Counted from the stretch's first letter, positions 23,001 to 34,620 are shown. The stretch is 64,000 nt of DNA from Effrenium voratum (GCA_963377175.1 CAUJNA010002168.1:387001-451000); one strand, 5' to 3'. Notes: generated by a model from the letters alone, not told the origin. Program-made: numbers and translations.

Positions 23001-24240
23001 GTGAAACTCCTTCAGCCATTGGCACGCCATTGCATGGAGATCTCGGATCGGCCCACCACCCTGCCGATCACGCACGACCCAAATCTCTCCGACAAGGTTA
23101 TGTACCTCCAGATGGCCTTCAAACAGCGCCCCCGTCAGGGACGGGGGTGGGAAGCCCTCACTTGGACGGCTGGCCCCGTGGACTCGGCCACTGTCCAAAG
23201 CAGCAGCGCTGGGGGCCAAGATCTGTGTCCTCAGGAGTCGCTCTCGTTGGGGGACGGGTCACACCCCTTCCCGGAGGACCTGCTGGAAGATATCAGGGAG
23301 ATCCTGGCGCCAGGGGCAGGCCGACCAGCGGAAGGCCAACCCTTCTTCCTGGGCATCTTGCACAGCCTGGCGATGAACATTCAGGACCCCGACCACCAGT
23401 TTCCTCAACATCTGGAACAAGGGGTCCCACTGGGGGTCACGGACCCACCCCTAGTCTCGCCGGGCATCTGGCCACTCAAGAAGGAGCTAAAAGGGGAGGA
23501 GCCCTCATCCCACGGGCCGGGGTAACTACCCCTCAGCGGATCACTTCAGTGAGCTTATCCGTAGCAAATTTCTGGAGGAGGTCCGCATGGGCATGGTAGA
23601 TGGCCCTCTCACCAAGGTAGAGGCAGCAGCGCGCTGTGGCTGCAATATGGAGGATCTTTGCCCAGGCCCCCTAGCGGGCATCGACGAAGGGGACAAGATC
23701 CGCACCATCTACGATGGCTCGGTGGGCGGGGCCAATGACACCATCAGGAACCAGACGGTGGAAAGGACGACGGCTCCGACGGTGTACAAGCTCTTCATTG
23801 GCTACATGCGGCAGCTGAGGAGGGACCTCCCTCTCAGGGTGCCCCCGGCCCCGAGAGGGAGGTCGCTAAACCTCCACCCGAGGGCTGGCAATGGCCGGAG
23901 CCGGGCACCAGGTGGGTGCTGCTCAAGGCGGACGTCACCAAGGCCCACCGGAGAGTGAAGGTCCTCAGAAAGGAGGCACATACGGCATGGCCAGTGCCCA
24001 ATCCTACTGGGGACGCCTGGCGCCCTTCTACTCAGGGTCCTCTACGCACTTTTCCCTCAAGTGGATTGGAACTTCGTCTTTGTGGATGACTTCCTGTGGC
24101 TGCTTCGCAGCAAGGGGGCAGTGAACTTGGCGGTGGCGCTGTTGGCCTTGGGCGCCCCGCTTAGCTGGAAGAAGACACATTTGGCGGAGGTCAACACGTG
24201 GCTGGGCTTCGTGGTCCACCCGAACATCCCGCATGGCCGC
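23001..24240 (+). pseudogene. reverse transcriptase of the retroelement, frameshifted
   Basis: Reverse transcriptase blocks appear in order across shifting frames. A finger-like block reads KIRTIYDGSVGGANDTIRNQ (about 23695-23755). A palm block near 23920 reads LLKADVTKAHRRVK. The catalytic box is FVFVDDFLW, with the two Asp codons at 24085-24090. Then come LGAPLSWKKT and NTWLGFVV, typical of the region after the catalytic box. Frame changes near 23870, 23960 and 24040 mean no active enzyme is made. It would copy element RNA into DNA. Confidence 0.82.
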
Positions 24241-25057
24241 CAACAAACACATCCTGGTGATGGAGGTCTTGCAGATCATGGTGGAAGGGCAGGCGATGCA
24301 CTCAAAGGACATCGAGAAGGCCCTGGGCCGCATCCAATGGGAAGTGCTGCATGTCCGCTGGCGAAGTCGATGCTTCAGCCACTGTGGGCCTGGAAAATGG
24401 CCACCACCACGGTGGGGAAACCCCCTAAGGTGGTCAGGATGCTGGCGTTCATGCTGCGGTTCCTCTTCAACACGCCCTTCGTCCAGTACTCCCCTTACTT
24501 GCCGAAGTCCTCTTGGTGGGGTTGCAGCGATGCTAGCGCCTCGGATGAAGGACTGGCATTTGTGGGAGGCTGGTGCTCCAACAAAGTGGAGCCGGAGAAG
24601 AAGGAGGTGTACTGGTTCCACGAGCAGATCCACGTGGAGGAGTACCCGTGGGCATTCAAGAATGGGGATCCCAAGCGGAGGATTGCGGCTCTGGAAATGC
24701 TGGGCACGATCCTCACGCACCAAGGCCCTCTGTCCTCCCGGGTCCGACTCCCGGTGGGGCAGTGACAATCAGGGCAACGTCATGGCGATGCTCAACCTTG
24801 GATCCAAGAAGCCCTACACCGCGGCTACCCTGATGGAGCTGGTCCTGCTCCACACCCATGGCTGCTCGCTGGCGGCCAACCACGTGCCCCGGGAATTCAA
24901 CCAGTGGGCCGATGAGCTGACGCACCCAGATTTCTCGGGGTTCGACCCTTTGCACAGAGTTCCTAAACAGGAACTCTGCGAGGAGTTCATTTTTCTCCCG
25001 CGTCTCCTGAATGGAGATGCATTTGATCTTAGCGTGGGCCCACCCATGCTCCCGTGA
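24241..25057 (+). pseudogene. connection and RNase H domain of the retroelement
   Basis: After a connecting region, RNase H-like acidic positions can be placed: Asp in WGCSDASAS (24529-24531), Glu in ALEMLG (24694-24696), Asp in SDNQGNV (24764-24766) and Asp in NQWADELTHPDF (24911-24913). One frameshift falls between the second and third, near 24755. The reading frame ends at 25057, about 80 bases before B2. RNase H would remove the RNA strand during element DNA synthesis. Confidence 0.75.
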
Positions 25058-25138
25058 CCGGAGCCGGTGGGTGACTCACTTCCCCTGGTGGCAGACCCCC
25101 CTGTGGCCTGGGTGCCCCTGGCCCCGGCCCAGGGGCGG

Positions 25139-25316
25139 GCGCTATCAGTCTGCACACCCGTTCTTCAGTTTTTGAGAGTTTGTGGTGGGTGGCCCATGGG
25201 GCCCACCCAGCCGTAGACATCTGACAGGGGAAGATGAGTCCCTGGCACCAACACATTGCTTGGATAAAAGAGTTATCGCTTGCTTGTGTGGTGCCGTTTG
25301 GTTAGCTTACATACAC
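25139..25316 (+). repeat. terminal repeat B2 of the retroelement
   Basis: Right-hand end of the element, starting GCGCTATCAGTCTGCA just after the RNase H stop and ending ATACAC. It holds the full-length version of B, including about 20 bases missing from B1. Confidence 0.85.
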
Positions 25317-25338
25317 AGTGGCTACTTTTACACTCCAT

Positions 25339-25440
25339 GGTTATTGTTGGGAAACTTTTTACATTTTTGCTTGTGGTTTAGTGGGAAATCCCCACTTAAC
25401 TGCTAAAACCTGAAATTTTGCTCCCCTTCCAACGTCAACC
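25339..25440. mobile_element. GGTTGTTGGGA introner-like element
   Basis: Begins ATGGTTATTGTTGGGAAAC and ends CCCCTTCCAACGTCAACC, an imperfect inverted repeat. It is followed by AAG. ACTC occurs just before the left ATGG and again right after the AAG, as expected of a short target-site duplication. The retroelement's B2 ends only 22 bases upstream. Confidence 0.8.
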
Positions 25441-26624
25441 AAGACTCACTTGCCTTTTTGGGGGCCCATCAACTCAAGTTTTGGTGGCTACTTTACACTC
25501 ACTTACCACTTGCCATTAAAAACCTTTTCGTGGCTACTTTACACTCACCTACCATGTTTTTTTGGGCCCATCAACTCAGCTGAGCAGATTTTCGGACGGC
25601 TCAGGCGATGTTCAGTCACCTGGGCAACGGCTTCGCGCGCCGGAGCGCCACCATCCGGGCGGCCAACTTCTGTGACACCCGGGCCTTTTGGCCTCGGCGG
25701 GGAGGGGATCCAATCGACGGCCAGAAGGAGATCCGACAAAAACGCTCCACCCATGGGAAGGAAACCAGAAGGTTTGTTGGTATTTACAGGCGAATCGAAT
25801 CAGAAACCAGGGTTCTGAGGTGGTGCGAAATGGATTCCGTCCATCCGCAGTATGGATGGAGGATATCCTGCAGTTGATAGTTTTTTTCCCGGGTTTCTCC
25901 CATCCCTTCTGGTGAGAAGTGGAATTTTGTCTTATTGTGACCATGCAAGAACGGCACAAGCAAATATGAGTTGGTCACAAGGCTGCCTTTTTTTCAAGGC
26001 GCTTTGTGGCAATTGCTGCCAAATGTGGAGAACTCAGGGTCGAATTGCTTTCGCGTCTGAAGGGGGGGAGTGGTGGGGGCGATATGCCGTTGGGACCCTT
26101 AGGGTAAAGTGCTTGCGTTGCAGGTGCTGTCGAAAGTTTGGACTTAAAGATTTTGGGACTGGGACTTTCACTTGCAAGCAACTGTAACACAAGGAGTTGA
26201 TAAAGAGGATATGGGCACCAGACATTGACTTGCCGGTATGGCTTTTAACGGACCTATGGCGAATAGCGTTTGCAGTATGCGGATTTGTGTTTGACAACCA
26301 TTTGGCAGGGCACTCCCCAGAAAGTTGCACACCCATGTACAAGAACGGGCCATTAAGCCCTCAAGGAAAAATGGGCGGAGCTGGGCATGGCCATAGGGTT
26401 CAAGTTAAATACGAGCTGCAGCATCTTTACTAAAGTAATTCAACAAGGATATCATTGACTGTCAAGCTTTTGCCTCGAGGTTGTACATATGTAGATATAC
26501 ATTGGTTAACATAGATGGCATGACTAAAAAACAGAAAGAACATGGTGTTATCAACCGTGGTGTAAGACTTGTGTGGATGATGCAAGGTTCTTATCCGCCC
26601 GTCACCTGTTGATATATTTGACAG

Positions 26625-26782
26625 GTCCTCTTGGACCATCCGATGTCTGAGGTCATCAATAAGGACCGCTTCCATGCCATCCTCAAGCAGTGCCGTGGCG
26701 GAATCCCGGACATGATCCGTTTTTGTATGGCCAAGTCTTCAAGTCAAACGCAGAAAATGTTTGACCCCAAGTCGATCAATTC
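26625..26782 (+). CDS. candidate exon of an unidentified gene
   Basis: After GATATATTTGACAG the frame reads VLLDHPMSEVINKDRFHAIL and then KQCRGGIPDMIRFCMAKSSS. It is open and has coding-like composition. A GGTTGTTGGGA element begins at 26785, where an intron could start. No family was recognised, and neighbouring exons were not found. Confidence 0.3.
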
Positions 26783-26784
26783 AT

Positions 26785-26896
26785 GGTTGTTGTTGGGACA
26801 CATTTGACACATTTTTGCTTAGTGTGGAATTGAGTGGTTGAAATCCAACCACTTAGCCGCTAAAACAATTAAATTGTTGCTCCCCTTCCAACGCCA
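26785..26896. mobile_element. GGTTGTTGGGA introner-like element
   Basis: Same family, with right end CCTTCCAACGCCAAAT diverged. No clear flanking repeat. Confidence 0.78.
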
Positions 26897-27220
26897 AATT
26901 GATTTAGGGCCTTCAAACAGCCCTGGGTTCGGAGACCCCCAGCCACCTCCTCAACCGTCTACTGGAGAAATCGTGTCTTCCACTGAAAGCCCCGGCCGAT
27001 TTGAGCCACACAACACCAGACGCCCGTACCAGTGGACGTTGAAGCTCGCGGATGTCCACTCTGAGCCTGCGCTGTGGTGGTCAAAACCCGTGGGATCATG
27101 GGACCCCATTTTCGGGTTTTGGGTTCGTGTGGCTAAAAATAGAAAACAGTAGTTTAGATGGGTTTTTAATTCCATTTTTCCAGGGAAGCCCGTCGATTTT
27201 TCCAAAAGCCTATGGGCAAA

Positions 27221-27342
27221 ATAGGGGTCAAAACCAATGGTACCATTTCGGGGTAGGTGACTGCACCACCCCTTTTAGAACCTATTTTAGTGATTGAATC
27301 GGATGTTCACTTGGGTACGAGTTGGCTTTTGACCCATGGCCA
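27221..27342. mobile_element. GGTCAAAACC inverted-repeat element
   Basis: GGGGTCAAAACCAATGGTAC at left and GGCTTTTGACCCATGGCC at right, with TTAGAACCTATTTTAGTGAT inside. Confidence 0.75.
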
Positions 27343-27909
27343 GTTGAAGCCGGGGGCGAAGCAAGTGGCTAAGGGATCGATCTCCACGTATCCATGTGCC
27401 CCATCGATTCTGATTGGCATGGGCAACTCGCATGACACTTGCGCAACGTACCTTGAAGGTGAACCAGCGACCAAAAATAATCCTTTTGCAAGGAAGGAAT
27501 CCCTTGCTGGGGCTTGAATGCAGCTGTTAGCCGAATCCCTAAAGCGTGAATGCTATTTGCTTCGCCCTTTTAACTTCTTATATTGTTTAGGGGGAACTGC
27601 TTATGTTCCCACAAAGTAAAGCACTTTTTGAGCCGGGGACGACAGCGCAACCCAGAAAAGAAACGAGGTTACAATCAGAGGCGCGCAGCGAAAACAAATC
27701 GGAATCCGAGTGTGCCTCTTAGTACTTAGGAATTTCAGCAAGCGGAGGGAGTTGGACCCAGAGTTGGACTCTTGGGAAACCTACTGCTTTCTGTTTTCCA
27801 GGGTCTCAGGGTAGAATTCCTTTCTTGCAACGGTATGATTATGATTCTGACTTGGAATGGTTTTATGGTACACCACCGCGGTTGGAAGGTGATTTAAGCC
27901 CTACCTCAT

Positions 27910-28018
27910 GGTTGTTGGGAAACATTTCTCACTTTTTTGCCTGTTGTGGTTTGGTTGAAATCCAAATCCACTTGACCCAAGATTATTTTAATCTGTTGTT
28001 CCCCTTCCAACGTCAACC
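27910..28018. mobile_element. GGTTGTTGGGA introner-like element
   Basis: Same family. ACCT precedes CATGG on the left and follows CAACCGAG on the right. Confidence 0.8.
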
Positions 28019-28317
28019 GAGACCTGGTGTTGGTTTGCGGTTCCCAACTTCTGCTCGATGGCCTCAGGGGAGGTGGGTTTGTCTCCAGGGGAGCCAAAAA
28101 TATACAAATCCAAAACGAGCGCGCTGAAAATGTTCTTTCTCTCTGAGGGCGGGCCACAAAAAAAGGGGCCAGTTGTGAAGAGACGTCTCAAGGGATATGG
28201 CAGCCTCAAAATGGGGGACGGAGCTTGGTCTGTGCGGTTCGCTGAGGCACCCGAAGGAGAAGCTGCGCTTCGAGGGGATTGCCCAGGAGCTCCGTGGGGT
28301 GGATGGGATTTGCTTGG

Positions 28318-28429
28318 CTAGCAATTGGTGCCCTTCTGTGCCCGTTTCTTTTTTGGGGAAGGGATCCCCTAAAATAGACTACAAAAAAAAAATCGGGTAC
28401 CCATTCCAACCTCTCTACTGGAGGACCTA
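28318..28429. mobile_element. CTAGGTCC-family introner-like element, left end altered
   Basis: Starts CTAGCAATTGGTGCCC, skipping the GTCCCC block. It keeps CCTAAAATAGACTAC and the GGAGGACCTAG end. Confidence 0.8.
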
Positions 28430-28662
28430 GCCAAGCAAATACAGTGGATTCCCCAAAACTTGCAAGTGAACAGTCAACCAACCGCAGCCAACCACCAGGG
28501 ATTGCAATTCAGTAAATGTCAAGGTTTCCCCTGTTCCCTTACTTGCCTCCCAATATCTAGAGCATTCGTACAACACCCCCCCCCAAATTACGAAGCTCTG
28601 CAAAGGGTGGGAGGGCATCACGCAAAGGATTGGTTCGCCTTTCCAAATCAACAGCTACTCAC

Positions 28663-28768
28663 GGTTGTTGTTGAGAAACATTTTACATGTTTTGCTTATT
28701 GTGGTTTAGTGGGACATCCCCACTTAACTGCTAAGATATAAAGTTTTGCTCCCCTTCCAACGTCAACC
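28663..28768. mobile_element. GGTTGTTGGGA introner-like element
   Basis: Same family. TACT precedes CACGG on the left and follows CAACCATG on the right. Confidence 0.8.
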
Positions 28769-28829
28769 ATGTACTTGCAGCATCTCTCACTTTGATCTGG
28801 TGGCCAAGCCAAGCTCTGCGTAGGATCTT

Positions 28830-28965
28830 CCCTCGCCACCTCGGGCTGCCATCCGCGCCGTCCGCGCCTTCCGTCCGTGCCAGGAGCGCAAGGCGAAGCT
28901 GGACAAGTCCAAGGCGATCTTGCGGCCGGAGGCTTGCGAGCCGTACATTTGCCACGATAAAACTT
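28830..28965 (+). CDS. candidate exon, basic segment
   Basis: A GC-rich island reading RAAIRAVRAFRPCQERKAKL and then DKSKAILRPEACEPY in one + frame. The surrounding sequence is AT-richer repeat DNA. The minus strand is also open, so strand is uncertain. Confidence 0.22.
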
Positions 28966-29401
28966 GGTGGCTCCCATCCCCTTGGCTTTTTAGCCTTTTA
29001 GTGTTTGTGGTAGTTTCCATTTAACCCACTAAAAGTTAGACTTTTAGAGGGGGCAGCCCAGAAAACAGGACTCCCGGAAGGATACTTGTTGGACGAAGTA
29101 ACAACCACCTTCACCGGCTGGTTCAAAGGGGGTCTACGTGCATCATGTGATTTTAGGTGCATCTCTGGCATGACAAAAATGGTCGAGACAACTATGAGAA
29201 TGGTAAAGGTTTTTGGGTTGGTTGGCACTGATGGCGATTGACCTTTGCAGCGGGGTGTGGGCAGCCAACGTAAAGTTTCCCATTGAGGAGACCATGACCA
29301 GACCTATAGACGGAGTCCCATTTACAACCAAACAAAACATATGTGCCATGGCCAAAACGAGCGGTTCTTTGACTGGGCTACTTGGGCACGGATCCCGTGA
29401 T

Positions 29402-29529
29402 ACTGTGGATGCACGAAATCCTGTAAGACTCCGGAATGATGGTTCTCCTGGAAATACCAGCAAACAATGGGTGTCAGCCATGGTTTCTGACCGGTGGTGC
29501 GATTTCCGGATTTCGCAACCATCCACAGT
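29402..29529. mobile_element. ACTGTGGATGG inverted-repeat element
   Basis: 128 bases with long inverted ends: ACTGTGGATGCACGAAATCC at left and GGATTTCGCAACCATCCACA at right. The interior TTCTCCTGGAAATACCAGCA is shared with other copies. Confidence 0.85.
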
Positions 29530-29530
29530 T

Positions 29531-29659
29531 CTAGGGGTACTTTCCCCTTTCCAGGAATCCTCGTTTCTAGAACATATCCGGAAACCCACGAAAAAAACAG
29601 GTACGGTATGGTCTGTACAAGAACGATGGTTGAAAAGAATGGTTGGAATCAACCCCTAG
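29531..29659. mobile_element. CTAGGGGTTGATTCC element
   Basis: CTAGGGGTACTTTCCCC at left and GGTTGGAATCAACCCCTAG at right. It directly abuts an ACTGTGGATGG element. Confidence 0.75.
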
Positions 29660-30000
29660 AACAGTGGTTCCCAGCCATCCCGTTCCTTAGCTTTTTCGTT
29701 GATCCCCCTAGCTTTTCGTTGGTTTAGTGGTAGTTTTCGTTTCACCCTCCAAAAGTTCGTCCCACTTTTAGCCGGTGATCAGAAAACGGGCTCCCTTTCT
29801 TTCCCTTTTGGCTGGTTTCAAACATCACCTTGGCCCATGAAAGCTGAGTGTTTTTGGGTGAGCGCCCCATGGCCGCTAAGCGCCCGTGTCGGTCCGGCCG
29901 GAGGCGAAGTTGGAGCTGCGGCCCACGGCGCAGAACACCTCCGCGGCCTCCCAGGCCGGGAAATTGAGGGGCGACGGAGCAGCAAATGGCGTGGGGGCTG

Positions 30001-30084
30001 GGGAGGGTTCCCTACTAAAATAGACACAATAGACTACAGAAAAAAGAGGGTGCCCTTATTCTAACCTCTCCACTGGAGGACCTA
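30001..30084. mobile_element. CTAGGTCC-family element, 5' truncated
   Basis: Starts inside the family at GGGAGGGTTCCCTACTAAAA and ends GGAGGACCTA. The sequence just after it (AAAGCCCAGCGGAAAA) also follows a partial copy near 9917-9960. Confidence 0.75.
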
Positions 30085-30436
30085 TTCTTCAAAGCCCAGC
30101 GGAAAACAGACCTCAAGAAACACATGACCATGGTTTGTTACAATTGGTTCTGATGTTATGGTGTGGTATAGGTGGTGCTACAAATTTAAGCCAACTGAGA
30201 TATGACGGTTTTCCGGGCTTTGCCTACGGGGAACAAAATATTGCGCAAGACCTCTGACTGCCGCATGTGTACGGCTGAGTGGTGCCCTTTTAGGCGGTGG
30301 TGCGAAGATGGAAACCCATTTGGAGTCGCATTTTTCAATTTGGGTATGGATCAAAATTGGTCCCCACCCCGGAAAAAGACCGCAGGTTTTAGTTTAATTT
30401 ACCCGGTACAACAAATGGTACAAAATGGTACAAAAA

Positions 30437-30575
30437 TGAGTCACAATCAAAACCGATCGGTACAAAAATGGTGAACCCAGAACCATGCTTCAAGAATTAA
30501 GGCGGATATCCGCAACTATTTCTGGCTGGGACTGCCCCTTACTAACCTTCATCTACCCGGGTTTGATTGTGGCTC
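30437..30575. mobile_element. TGAGCCACAATCAAAACC inverted-repeat element
   Basis: TGAGTCACAATCAAAACCGA at left and CGGGTTTGATTGTGGCTCA at right. The interior is shared with 54541-54674 in opposite orientation. Confidence 0.82.
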
Positions 30576-30807
30576 AATTGGGTATGGGTCAAAATTGGTC
30601 CCCACCCGGGGACCGCAGGTTTTAGTCTACTTTTATCCATTTGCCAGGGTTTCATTTTGGATACCTGTTTTTGGCCAATCAAGGGTTATCAGTCGATTGG
30701 GCCCAGTATCCCACGATCCAGTTCAACAACGGCATGGTGTGACATAATGGATGGTTGTCAACTTGTCGTCTTGCAAACAAATCGCGAAGCAGCGTGTGGC
30801 TTTGCAA

Positions 30808-30918
30808 CTAGGTCCCCCAGCAATTGGTGCCCTTTTACCGTTTCTTTTTTTGGGGGAGGGTTCCCCCAGAAACAAAGGCGGTACCAACTTATTCTAACCT
30901 CTCTACTGGAGGACCTAG
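30808..30918. mobile_element. CTAGGTCC-family introner-like element
   Basis: Complete ends (CTAGGTCCCCCAG, GGAGGACCTAG). The centre lacks the AAAATAGACTACAG block and reads CCCCCAGAAACAAAG instead. Confidence 0.85.
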
Positions 30919-31237
30919 ACAAACAACCCTATTTTGAGCGCTTTGTTTGCGGCCAGAGCCGCCTCGCGAAGGGCGCTCGATGCTTCGCTCTGGCAAAGAC
31001 AGCTGTGGGAGTCATTTTCTTGCGCATCATGGGTGAAGATGTCCACCTGTTCAGGTGAACAAAAGGAAAAGCGAGGGATAGCCCCGAAAAAAAGTGGAAG
31101 CCCCTGGCTTTTTCAGAGGCTACCTCGGGCACCTCTCCTTCCGAACGAAATCCCAAGCGGTGCATCTGCCATGTGCCCGGCACCCACCCACCTTCTGAGG
31201 GCTGACCGGCCTCAAGCTGCCAATGACTGGTGCGGAA

Positions 31238-31383
31238 CTAGGTCCCCCAGCTAGGTGCCCTTGCTCTGCCCCTTTTTGGTTGGGAGGGTTCCCCTAAAAT
31301 AGACTAGAGAAAAAGAAGAAGAAGAAGGAAAAACAAAAAACGGGTACCAACTTATTCTAACCTCTCAAATCTGGAGGACCTAG
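31238..31383. mobile_element. CTAGGTCC-family introner-like element, long form
   Basis: Complete ends with an internal GAAGAAGAAGAAGG expansion, making it the longest copy at 146 bases. Confidence 0.85.
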
Positions 31384-32574
31384 ACAAGAGGCTGTGCCCA
31401 TGGCGTGTGTTCCCTCTCTTTTGCATTTGCAGCTTGATCCCAAAGCGCAACTTGAAGGAGAAGCTCGGGCTCACCTCGGCCATGCGAGAAAACAGGCCCA
31501 GTGAAAAGAAAGCATCTCAAAGCGCCTCAAAGCCAGCTGCCATGGAACCTGGGCGTCTTGGTAAACTTACCTCTTAAAAAACACAACTTTGCAACTTTTT
31601 GGGTAACATGGGCTATATGTCTGCAAAAGATTAACTTCCCCAGGGCTTGGAGTTTTAAGGGGTAAGTAAATGATTCATGCTCCTCAAGGGGCCATTTCTC
31701 TGTGTTCATTGAATAGGGGAACATCGATGATGGGTTCCGAAGTGACTTCCGCCTGGAAGTCGCCATGGCCAGGCCGTGAAGCTGTCGCTGGCCTAGGGAG
31801 AGCGTGGGAGGAAGGGACACCACCCCAAAATCAGGGGGTGCCTCACCTAGGGGGAAACCAAACAAAACCCACCCCAGACTGGGGGGGGGATCACCTTCTA
31901 GGGGGAAACCAAAAACAAAACCCACCCCCAAACTGGGGAAGGGTACCCGAGTTTTGAGGCATACCTTGCTTTTGCTTGTATCCTTCTTGGGAGAGCGTGG
32001 CTGGTTCTGAATATGACCGTTTTCACAGCTTGGGAAATGAGTTGTTGGTGAGATGCAGTGGTTTCTAGGGCACCCCATCAAGTTTACAGAAGCCGAAGGG
32101 TTTTGATTTCAGGCGTCTTGGGTCAAGGAGCTATGCTGATGCTGAGCTTTGCAGAAAGGTTTAATTGAAGAGTGCCCATTCAAGAATCAGAAGGTGTATT
32201 TCTTGTTCTAGTCTCCATGGAACTTTCCTTGTAGAGTTTCCTACGTGATGAACTAGCTGGGCGTTACCTTTAACCAAAGGATGATCATGATTCAAATTCT
32301 AATCCTGGTTTGCTTCCCGTCAAGATACACGCTTCACTTGCTTCACGATTGGATGGCTGACACTTGGAACTGCGCAGTTCCTCAAAAAAATCACCCCAAT
32401 TGGAGGGAGGGTCAATTCCACATTGAAGGGAATCGAATCACCCGTTTTTTTTTTTTGGGGGGGGGGTTTCCGTTTTTTTCTCCCTTATTGTATTTGTTTT
32501 GCCAAAATGGGCCAAAAACCCAAAAAAACACTTGTTTCCCGCGTTTCGTTTTTGTTGCAGCTGAAAAAAAGTCA

Positions 32575-32755
32575 TCCGACCCTCCGGGCCGTTGCCTCGC
32601 TCGCTCGCTCGCCTGAGGAAGGCGCTGCTGGGGCGCCGGGCCTCGCTGCCGGTGAGCTGGGCCAACCGCAAGGAGGGCCCCGCGGAGGCCCGGGGGGCGA
32701 GCCTCGAGCGCTCGAAGAGGGGGGAGGGCGGGTTGGCGGTTTTTTTGGGCGGGGC
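32575..32755 (+). CDS. candidate exon, Arg/Ala-rich
   Basis: A GC-rich island with + frame SLARLRKALLGRRASLPVSW and then ANRKEGPAEARGASLERSKR. The flanks are T-rich on both sides. The reverse strand is also open. No family recognised. Confidence 0.2.
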
Positions 32756-33435
32756 GGGTAGGGGGCGGTTGGGGGAGGTTGGTGGGAGTGAGGGGGCCGG
32801 CCATGGGGGGTCTCTAAAAAGAAATTTGAACTGTTTCAATTTAAAAACCGAAAAGAAAAAAAAGCAAAACATGGGGGTTGTATCATTTTTTGTCTTGAGA
32901 AAATGAGAAAGAAAACAAATGGAGTTGTTTCATTGTTGACATGGTAGCAAACAAGCAGCAAGAGACAGAAACAACATCAATGATACGTGGTTGTCAAGGA
33001 CCCTTGTAGGGGCCGATCCACAATTACAGAGGGGGGGGGGGGGCGATCTGAACGGCTAATGGGACCAATGAACGGCCAATGTGGCCGTTTTTGGCGTCGA
33101 ACTGATTTGTTTTGGCTGCCTTGCTTGGGGGGTCTTGGGGCAGCTGACAACCCTGGGGAAAGGGGGTGTCAAGCAGAGTGAAGCAGTCACAAAGGGTCAC
33201 TCCCCTATTCATCAACCAAAGGTTTATCAGTCCGGGGTTAGCATCAAAAGGCGTTCCACTCATGTTAACAACTTTGCATTCGTCCGGAGGAGCCTAGCAT
33301 AGTCAGAGGACTAGAATAGATCATCCTTACCAGAGTTGGAAGCATGTCTGATTAGCGCGATCCTGATTCATCGGAAGTTAACATGAGGCCCACCCTCTAC
33401 CGAGGGAAGAATGAGCTACACCACATACACACCAT

Positions 33436-33564
33436 ACTTTGGATGGACAAAATCCATTTCGCACCACCTAACAAACCTTATGATGACTCCCCTGTAAATA
33501 CCAACAAACACTAGTTCATCATGGTTTCCAAGTGGTGCGAAATGGATTTCGTCCATCCCACAGT
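33436..33564. mobile_element. ACTGTGGATGG inverted-repeat element
   Basis: Ends TTGGATGGACAAAATCCATT and GAAATGGATTTCGTCCATCC. The arms can pair for about 30 bases around a TAAATACCAACAAAC interior. Confidence 0.85.
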
Positions 33565-34403
33565 GTGGGGTTGTCTCAACATAGGGGACCTCTGAAATCG
33601 GTGTCCAACTTTCCAAAACATCAGCCAACACCAAAAAAGGGCTGGCCAAAAATTGACACACCGTACATTGCAGCATCTTTTTGCAGTTCTGTGCCCCATG
33701 TTGTTCTGGGTACTAGGGTGATTTTAGGGGCTGCAAATAATGTGTTTTTCGTTCTTTCTTTTTTTGGATGGCATGACTCCTGCCCCCAAATGACCATGGG
33801 TAGCTGTTTCCATTTAGTGGGAAATATATATTTTTTGGTTTTGATCAACCCCGTACAGGGGTTTGTCTCAAACTAGGGGAGGCCAGAACCATAGCTGCCT
33901 GCTGGATTTCCTTAAAACCAACCAAAAGAGCCCCGGAAAAGAAGAGAAGAGCAACATCCATATAAGATGATGCACATTCAGTTCTGGTTTGAGATGGAAA
34001 TCCACTGTCTGCATGAGCATGGAGTACACCCGCACAGATAGGACCGAATGACGCAGGTAGTGTCACCTAAACCCAGCTTTTCCGCTTGACTCTTCACACA
34101 TGAGAATCATGAGAACTCTGTGTGGTCATTGGTTGACCCTGAATGTTCTTCATGCATGCAAAAGGTCTAATGTTGATCCCCAGATTAATAAACCCCTGTT
34201 TATGGTCATGGGGGTGTCCCTGGTTTTAATGGGGATTTATCACTTTTGGAGGGGAACCCCCCCAACATCCCCTGTTAATGAAATCGTTATTAGGAAGGCG
34301 CAGGTACGGGATTGGACAAGTGAGAGATCTCAAGAGTGGTCCGATTGTTTTTTTAAACTAAGCATGTTTGGGGTTGCAAGTTACTGTAGGTCTGTTTGGA
34401 TGT

Positions 34404-34495
34404 CCCTGGGTCTCCATGACCCTTTAAAAATGGGCACATGACCCCTCTATTTTGGGTAATGACTCCATTTTTTCAGGGTCATGGAGACTCTAGGT
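34404..34495. mobile_element. GAGTCTCC inverted-repeat element
   Basis: Copy with both ends recognisable (GGGTCTCCATGACCC, GGGTCATGGAGACTCTAGGT). Confidence 0.85.
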
Positions 34496-34620
34496 GGTTT
34501 CATTGGACCCAGAGTGGGCGCCTTTCTGTTTAAGCCGGACAACAAATCGAGGCAAGAGGCGTATGGGGCTGCGAGGCTTCTTCCGTTCAAAAGTTGGTCA
34601 GGAGAACCCAAAAGTTGGTC

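Larger units (their letters stand above)
15721..25316 (+). mobile_element. tyrosine-recombinase retroelement with split direct repeats
   Basis: The unit is built as A1 (15721-15841), coding block 1, B1 (20711-20870), A2 (20871-20991), coding block 2, B2 (25139-25316). A1 and A2 differ at one base in about 120. B1 and B2 are near identical apart from a roughly 20-base deletion in B1. Block 1 encodes an acidic ORF and a tyrosine recombinase. Block 2 encodes a Gag-like ORF, a methylase-like segment, a reverse transcriptase and an RNase H. Recombinase plus reverse transcriptase plus split direct repeats are hallmarks of the DIRS/Ngaro/PAT group. No target-site duplication flanks it, as expected for recombinase-mediated insertion. 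Many frameshifts show it is dead. An alternative reading is two elements in tandem that share the same ends. Confidence 0.85.
28966..34620. other. element-dense stretch, no gene recognised
   Basis: Seven or more short inverted-repeat elements in under 6 kb, several abutting each other. A CCAAACTGGGG-type triple repeat lies at 31830-31940. Only the weak candidate exon at 32575 stands out. Confidence 0.5.

Noticed and set aside
15700..25340. Target-site duplication around the retroelement
   Set aside because: No matching bases outside A1 and B2 beyond chance, as expected for recombinase-mediated insertion.
31029..31060. ATGGGTGAAGATGTCCACCTG as a possible first tubulin exon
   Set aside because: Reads MGEDVHLFR, not the conserved MREI-HIQGGQ, and lies 24 kb upstream.
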